DNA of 8,615 bases, taken from positions 1 to 8,615 of the forward strand of contig JAQTVK010000031.1 in the NCBI GenBank assembly GCA_028706795.1. The letters run 5' to 3'. The stretch is from Candidatus Omnitrophota bacterium (GTDB lineage: Bacteria > Omnitrophota > Gorgyraeia > Pluralincolimonadales > Pluralincolimonadaceae). A program made the position numbers and the translations under genes. Each line of letters begins with the position of its first letter. Within the stretch, counting starts at the first letter, position 1. Below are positions 5,318 to 8,615 of the stretch, in pieces. The notes under the pieces were generated by a model. The model had not been told where the DNA came from. It was given only the letters and a program-made list of their open reading frames with translations, and did not search any database.

Positions 5318-6574
5318 ATGAAGTTGCTAAAAAAATGCCCAGTAAAGATATACCAGAGTATACTATTTAGCTTCGCGGTTATAATTATCTTGATAGCACC
5401 GTTTTCCTGCCGGGCAGAGATAGAGACTTTTGTCACAAGGGGCGGCAGCCATCTCTATGCGGAGGGACAGCCGTTTTATTACACCGGCACGAACAACTTT
5501 TATCTGAGCTATTTCGCCGAGGACGACAGCTACCGGCCGATGGTAGACCAGGTCCTGTCGTCGGCAAAGGCGATGGGCCTGACCGTCATCAGGACTTGGG
5601 CTTTTAATGACGGCGGCGCGAACAGGGACGGTTATCCGGTATCGTGGGCTTACCAGACAGCCCCGGGCGTATATAATGAAAACGCCTTCAAAGGCCTTGA
5701 TTATGTATTGTATAAGGCGAACACTTACGGCATCCGCGTCCTGCCGACCCTGGTCAACAACTGGGACGATTACGGCGGGATGAACTGGTATAACAGCTTC
5801 AGCCCGACCGCTGCCAGCCACGATGATTTTTATACCGACCCGAACACCAGGCAGTGGTACAAGGATTATGTCAGCACTGTCCTGGGCAGGACGAATACTT
5901 ATAACGGCAGGGTCTACAAAGACGACCCGACCATCATGGCGTGGGAATTGGCTAACGAAGCGAGGGCGGAATCCGACCCTACCGGCGCGAAACTGCGCAA
6001 CTGGCTCGATGAGATGAGCGCTTATGTCAAGGCCAACGACAGCAACCACCTCGTCACGACCGGGGTAGAAGGTTTTTATAAGGACAAAGGGCCGCAGTGG
6101 TACCAGAACGGCTCGACCGGCGGGGATTTCCTGGGGGACCATAACCTCGCCAACGTAGATTTTGCGACGCTGCATATCTATTCCGATTTCTGGAACTGGG
6201 ATATGCAGCAGGCCCTCGCCTGGATAGAGCAGCACATCTCGGACGCCGACATCCTGGATAAGCCGCTGGTCTTCGAGGAGTTCGGCAAACAGCTGCCCGC
6301 GGACGTCAGGGACACGTGGTACCAGGCGTATCTCGCCGCGGTCTACGAGGCCGCCGCCCGGGGGAGTTCGATGGCGGGCTCGAATTTCTGGATGCTCGAA
6401 GCCGACGGCTCGGGCCATAACGACGGGTTCGGGATAGTCTATCCGGCAGATGCCTCGACCATAGGCATCGTGATGTCGAACGCGGAAGCGATGAACGGCC
6501 TTGTCCCGGAACCGCCGGTTGTTTTTCTATTCCTTGCCTCGCTTTTGTCCTTGTGTTATAATCTCCGTAGATAA
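5318..6574 (+). CDS. GH5-family glycoside hydrolase (mannanase-like) with PEP-CTERM tail
   Basis: This 418-residue secreted hydrolase has an N-terminal signal peptide (likely cleavage after residue 33, CRA then E), a TIM-barrel catalytic domain at about 35-390, and a PEP-CTERM tail (VPEPP at 396-400, hydrophobic segment, terminal RR). The barrel has GTNNFYL (57-63), MGLTVIRTWAFNDG (86-99), KDDPTIMAWELANEAR (201-216) with the acid/base Glu at 214, TLHIYSDFW (284-292), and LVFEEFGKQ (317-325) with the nucleophile Glu most likely at 321. These match GH5 beta-mannanases, especially subfamily 7, which hydrolyse beta-1,4-mannan or glucomannan; a related beta-glycan remains possible. Family identity is firm and substrate less so. 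The start has only a distant AGGAG (14 nt) plus purine-rich sequence, so translation may be coupled to the preceding gene. The last ~40 bases also contain the tatA promoter. Confidence 0.9.
   Translation: MKLLKKCPVKIYQSILFSFAVIIILIAPFSCRAEIETFVTRGGSHLYAEGQPFYYTGTNNFYLSYFAEDDSYRPMVDQVLSSAKAMGLTVIRTWAFNDGGANRDGYPVSWAYQTAPGVYNENAFKGLDYVLYKANTYGIRVLPTLVNNWDDYGGMNWYNSFSPTAASHDDFYTDPNTRQWYKDYVSTVLGRTNTYNGRVYKDDPTIMAWELANEARAESDPTGAKLRNWLDEMSAYVKANDSNHLVTTGVEGFYKDKGPQWYQNGSTGGDFLGDHNLANVDFATLHIYSDFWNWDMQQALAWIEQHISDADILDKPLVFEEFGKQLPADVRDTWYQAYLAAVYEAAARGSSMAGSNFWMLEADGSGHNDGFGIVYPADASTIGIVMSNAEAMNGLVPEPPVVFLFLASLLSLCYNLRR
6534..6562 (+). promoter_or_regulatory. Promoter for tatA inside the end of the GH5 gene
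   Basis: TTGCCT (6534-6539, 4 of 6 matches to -35), a 17-bp spacer, and extended -10 TGTTATAAT (6554-6562) make a good sigma-70-type promoter. Predicted start is near 6569, about 19 nt before tatA. It lies within codons for the hydrophobic PEP-CTERM segment of the hydrolase. Confidence 0.7.
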
Positions 6575-6577
6575 CAC
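6553..6577. repeat. Inverted repeat overlapping the tatA -10 box and start site
   Basis: GTGTTAT (6553-6559) and ATAACAC (6571-6577) are perfect 7-bp arms separated by 11 bp, so centres are 18 bp apart. The left arm covers the start of the -10 box, a typical location for a dimeric repressor. No regulator gene is adjacent. Confidence 0.4.
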
Positions 6578-6583
6578 GGAGGT
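6561..6583 (+). promoter_or_regulatory. RNA hairpin masking the tatA Shine-Dalgarno in read-through transcripts
   Basis: CTCCGT (6563-6568) pairs perfectly with ACGGAG (6576-6581) across a 7-nt loop. An additional U-G and A-U pair extends the stem to 8 bp. The 3' arm contains GGAGG (6578-6582), the ribosome site for tatA. The 5' arm lies upstream of the predicted start (about 6569), so only RNA reading through from the hydrolase gene would fold this way. Confidence 0.45.
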
Positions 6584-6587
6584 ATAA

Positions 6588-6752
6588 ATGTTCAATATCG
6601 GTTTCCCGGAATTGATCATCATTCTTATCATCGTCCTCCTCGTCTTCGGGGCGGCGCGCCTTCCCGAGATCGCCCGCTCATTAGGCAAGGCCATCAATGA
6701 GTTCAAGAAGGCGATGAAAGAAGACGATTCCCAGTCATCCAAAAAAGAATAA
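6588..6752 (+). CDS. tatA: Twin-arginine translocase subunit TatA
   Basis: This 54-residue gene encodes the pore-forming subunit that gathers around substrate-loaded TatC to move folded proteins across the inner membrane. It reads MFNIGFPELIIILIIVLLVFG (short N-terminus and one helix, about 7-20), then the hinge and amphipathic helix AARLPEIARSLGKAINEFKK (22-41) with the FG-xx-RLPE signature, then a short charged tail. GGAGG at 6578-6582 ends 5 nt before the ATG. The length is at the short end for TatA, with most of the variable tail missing. No separate TatB follows, so TatA may serve both roles, as in two-component Tat systems. tatC starts 12 nt after the stop. Confidence 0.93.
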   Translation: MFNIGFPELIIILIIVLLVFGAARLPEIARSLGKAINEFKKAMKEDDSQSSKKE

Positions 6753-6764
6753 CCCTCCTCCAAA

Positions 6765-7478
6765 ATGGCTGACAGCAAGATGTCACTCATAGAGCATCTC
6801 GATGAGCTCCGCCGGCGCATATTGGTATCGGCGGCGGCCGTCATCATCTGCGCCTGCGCCGCTTTTTTGAAGATACAGGATATCCTGAGATTCTTAATGT
6901 TCCCGCCGGTAGACCACCTCGCGTTCTTTTCCCCGGCCGAAGCATTCTTCGAATACTGCAAACTGGCGTTCTTTACAGGGCTTTTCATTGCCTCGCCGGT
7001 GGTGCTTTACGAGGTATGGGCGTTCGTATCGGCAGGACTGACGCGGAAAGAGAGGAGGACGGTGCTTTTCGCGCTGCCGTTCTCGGTGATGCTCTTCCTG
7101 GGCGGGGCTGTCTTCGCGTATTTTTTTGTCCTTCCCTGGGCGCTCAAGTTCCTCATCGATTTCGCCGGCCCGGACGTCTATCCGATACTCTCGATCTCCA
7201 AGTACCTTTCTTTCGTGATAATGCTGCTGCTTTCCTTCGGGGCCGTGTTTGAACTGCCCGTTGCGGTGATGATCCTCGCCAAACTCGGCATAGTAACGCC
7301 TTCCTTTTTGAGGAAGAACAGGAAGATCGCTATAGTAGCAATATTCATCGCGGCAGCAGTAATAACGCCGACGCCGGACGCGTTCACCCAGTGCCTGATG
7401 GCGGTGCCGATGCTGTTATTGTATGAACTTTCGATCTGGATTTCAAAACTCGTATATAAAAAGGGGGATAATAGATGA
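6765..7478 (+). CDS. tatC: Sec-independent protein translocase TatC
   Basis: TatC is the membrane receptor for twin-arginine signal peptides. The 237 residues show six predicted helices (about 18-36, 68-90, 105-127, 148-172, 188-203, 205-222). The signature N-terminus MSLIEHLDELRRR (6-18) is present, as is the second cytoplasmic-loop region VWAFVSAGLTRKERR (84-98) used in signal recognition. A conserved intramembrane Glu lies in FELPV (E163), and the TPTPDAFTQ block begins at 201. Length is normal. ATG 6765 is followed by another in-frame ATG at 6780; neither has a Shine-Dalgarno. The leader is instead pyrimidine-rich (CCCTCCTCC, 6753-6761), so translation probably depends on coupling to tatA. 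The stop overlaps the next start by 4 bp (ATGA). Confidence 0.95.
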   Translation: MADSKMSLIEHLDELRRRILVSAAAVIICACAAFLKIQDILRFLMFPPVDHLAFFSPAEAFFEYCKLAFFTGLFIASPVVLYEVWAFVSAGLTRKERRTVLFALPFSVMLFLGGAVFAYFFVLPWALKFLIDFAGPDVYPILSISKYLSFVIMLLLSFGAVFELPVAVMILAKLGIVTPSFLRKNRKIAIVAIFIAAAVITPTPDAFTQCLMAVPMLLLYELSIWISKLVYKKGDNR

Positions 7479-7930
7479 CGCTTGGAGAAAAGATCGACGC
7501 GGATATAAAGGAAGCGATGAAAGCCAAGGACGGGATAAAGCTCTCGACCCTGCGGATGCTCAAAGCGGGGATGAAGAACCTCGAGATAGAAAAGAAGGCC
7601 GAAAAGCTCGAGGATAAGGACGTGATGGCCATCATATCGAAACAGATAAAGCAGCATAAGGATTCCATCGATGGGTTCACGAAGGGCAACAGGCAGGATC
7701 TTGTCGACAAGGAGACGGCCGAGCTTAAGATACTCGAATCGTATATGCCGAAGATGCTGTCGGCCGATGAACTCAAGCCCATCGTCAAGAACGCGATCGC
7801 CGCGGTCGACGCAAAGGGCAGGGCCGATATGGGCAAGGTCATGAAGGCCGCGATGGAAGGGGCGAAAGGGGCCGCTGACGGCAAGATGCTCAGCCAGATG
7901 GTCTCCGAGGAGCTGGCGAAACTAGGGTAG
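7475..7930 (+). CDS. yqeY: GatB/YqeY domain-containing protein
   Basis: The 151-residue protein is a full-length YqeY-family member of the usual ~148 residues. It is mostly helical and charged, with the hallmark central stretch QIKQHKDSIDGF (57-68), then DKETAELKILESYMP (78-92), and a glycine/alanine-rich C-terminal region (GRADMGKVMKAAMEG, about 115-129). YqeY resembles the tail domain of GatB, the subunit of the tRNA-dependent amidotransferase that contacts tRNA, but free-standing YqeY lacks the catalytic parts and its cellular role is not settled. The start overlaps the tatC stop (ATGA). A G-rich GGGGG at 7463-7467 serves as ribosome site. Probably cytosolic and co-transcribed with tatAC; no functional link to Tat is implied. 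Confidence 0.92.
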   Translation: MTLGEKIDADIKEAMKAKDGIKLSTLRMLKAGMKNLEIEKKAEKLEDKDVMAIISKQIKQHKDSIDGFTKGNRQDLVDKETAELKILESYMPKMLSADELKPIVKNAIAAVDAKGRADMGKVMKAAMEGAKGAADGKMLSQMVSEELAKLG

Positions 7931-7939
7931 GAGGGAGCC

Positions 7940-8425
7940 ATGGAAACCAGGACAGTAAAGATAGAGAAACCCGCGGAATACAACGTCATAATCGGCCAGT
8001 CGCATTTCATAAAAACGGTCGAAGATATCCACGAGGCGATGGTGACGGCGGTGCCGGGGATGAAATTCGGCATGGCCTTCTGCGAATCCTCCGGCGCGTG
8101 CCTTGTCAGGTCGACAGGCACGGATGAGGGATTAAAGAAGCTCGCGGAGAAGAACGCGCTTTCGATCGGGGCCGGACACTGCTTCATCGTCATAATGAAG
8201 GATTCGTACCCGATAAATGTGCTGAACGCGATAAAAAATATCCCTGAGGTGTGCGGGATATATTGCGCGACGGCCAATCCGGTAGAGCTTATCATCGCCG
8301 AATCGGATAGCGGCAGGGGCATCCTCGGCGTGATAGACGGCGCGAAACCGAAGGGGATAGAGGACGAAACCGGGGTCAAATGGCGGAAGGACTTCTTAAG
8401 AAAAATCGGCTATAAAATCCCTTGA
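7940..8425 (+). CDS. Adenosine-specific kinase family protein
   Basis: The 161-residue product matches the compact adenosine-specific kinase family (Pfam family represented by the Pyrobaculum PAE2307 protein) over its whole length. Recognisable stretches are VPGMKFGMAFCESSGACLVR (38-57), GAGHCFIVIMKD (77-88), YPINVLNAIKN (90-100), CGIYCATANPVELIIAE (105-121) and GRGILGVIDG (125-134). The family was proposed to phosphorylate adenosine; it is distinct from ribokinase-type adenosine kinases and is mainly found in archaea and a scatter of bacteria. Direct biochemical support is limited, so substrate is inferred from the family name. AGGAGG (7929-7934), overlapping the preceding stop, lies 5 nt before the ATG. 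It is the last gene of the tat operon: the next promoter's -35 box overlaps its stop codon. Confidence 0.88.
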   Translation: METRTVKIEKPAEYNVIIGQSHFIKTVEDIHEAMVTAVPGMKFGMAFCESSGACLVRSTGTDEGLKKLAEKNALSIGAGHCFIVIMKDSYPINVLNAIKNIPEVCGIYCATANPVELIIAESDSGRGILGVIDGAKPKGIEDETGVKWRKDFLRKIGYKIP

Positions 8426-8449
8426 CAAAGCTTTTTTGGGTGATATAAT
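8422..8449 (+). promoter_or_regulatory. Near-consensus promoter with extended -10
   Basis: TTGACA (8422-8427, perfect -35), a 16-bp spacer, and TGATATAAT (8441-8449, perfect extended -10). The -35 overlaps the stop codon of the adenosine-kinase gene. Predicted start is near 8456, about 32 nt before the next gene. This is the best promoter in the window. Confidence 0.82.
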
Positions 8450-8487
8450 TCTAATGGTTCTTTTGAAATGGACGTTTTAGGAGGCAG

Positions 8488-8615
8488 ATGGTGAGCAAAT
8501 ATTTCTCAATAATCGGCGGACTGATCGCCATCGTCCTCGGAGTGGTTGGCCTGATAAATTGGTGGGAAGAATATATAGTCGGCTTCCTCAACTCCGGGCT
8601 GGTCATAATACTTTT
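8488..8615 (+). CDS. Start of a small membrane protein, cut by window end
   Basis: The visible 42 codons read MVSKYFSIIGGLIAIVLGVV, then GLINWWEEYIVGF, then a second hydrophobic stretch (LNSGLVIIL) running off the window. The first helix spans about 6-23, followed by an aromatic, acidic WWEEY loop and the start of a second helix. No named family is recognised. AGGAGG at 8479-8484 lies 3 nt before ATG 8488 and 6 nt before the next codon, GTG 8491. GTG has the better spacing, so the true start may be 8491. It has its own strong promoter and is probably well expressed and independent of the tat operon. Confidence 0.7.
   Translation, partial: MVSKYFSIIGGLIAIVLGVVGLINWWEEYIVGFLNSGLVIIL

Noticed and set aside
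5390..5420. Lipoprotein signal at PFSC or SPC in the PEP-CTERM proteins
   Set aside because: Neither fits the lipobox (L-[ASTVI]-[GAS]-C), and good AxA-type cleavage sites follow directly.
5363..6418. Long 351-codon open frame on the minus strand under the hydrolase gene
   Set aside because: It lies wholly antisense to a gene with clear GH5 motifs, its translation is repetitive in V/R/P as expected from codon shadowing, and it has no ribosome site.
7384..8379. Long 331-codon minus-strand open frame opposite yqeY and the kinase gene
   Set aside because: It is antisense to two confidently identified genes; its Ser/Phe/Ile-rich translation is what the complement of Lys/Glu/Ala-rich coding DNA produces.
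8427..8437. AAAGCTTT palindrome with T-run as a terminator after the kinase gene
   Set aside because: The stem is only four base pairs with no loop, and the sequence is better explained as promoter spacer.
8454..8480. Eight-codon leader ORF (MVLLKWTF) ending at the Shine-Dalgarno of the last gene
   Set aside because: Its ATG lies at or just before the predicted transcription start near 8456, and it has no ribosome site of its own, so translation is unlikely.

Overview
The window reads as a dense, mid-GC bacterial chromosome segment. Two PEP-CTERM sorting tails point to a Gram-negative envelope with an exosortase-type system. A radical SAM enzyme of the AmmeMemoRadiSam family, frequent ATA (Ile) and AGG (Arg) codons, minimal intergenic spacing and an adenosine-specific kinase of a mostly archaeal family suit an anaerobic lineage, perhaps Candidatus Omnitrophota or a relative. 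That placement is inference from style and gene content; the window has no rRNA or other marker gene.

Layout. (1) 1-2408, plus strand: the 3' end of a probable LeuA/homocitrate-synthase-like gene, then an AmrS-type radical SAM enzyme, a 60-residue Tat-signal peptide gene, and a long-chain polyprenyl diphosphate synthase. Spacing is tight (18 bp, 14 bp, 1-bp overlap), so this is probably one operon. (2) 2384-4654, minus strand: one large membrane protein with a spermidine-synthase-like domain between two halves of about seven helices each. It converges on the prenyl synthase with a 25-bp tail-to-tail overlap. (3) 4655-4764: a compact divergent promoter region. (4) 4765-6574, plus strand: two secreted PEP-CTERM proteins, a small one of unknown function and a GH5 (mannanase-like) glycoside hydrolase. 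(5) 6588-8425, plus strand: tatA, tatC, a GatB/YqeY-family protein and an adenosine-specific kinase, driven by a promoter inside the end of the hydrolase gene. (6) 8422-8615: a strong promoter and the start of a small membrane protein cut by the window edge.

How the parts may work together. The Tat translocase (tatA, tatC, no tatB here) and the only Tat-signal protein in the window lie about 5 kb apart. The two PEP-CTERM proteins carry ordinary Sec signals. The hydrolase and its small neighbour look like an exported polysaccharide-degrading pair. The best candidates for something undescribed are the detached Tat peptide next to AmrS, whose C-terminus resembles the usual N-terminal lead-in of AmrS enzymes; the tatA leader, where a Shine-Dalgarno-masking hairpin should form only in read-through RNA; and the spermidine-synthase-like membrane protein whose catalytic-Asp motif is replaced. 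No mobile elements, CRISPR arrays, tRNAs or rRNAs were seen, and no gene-free stretch exceeds about 110 bp.
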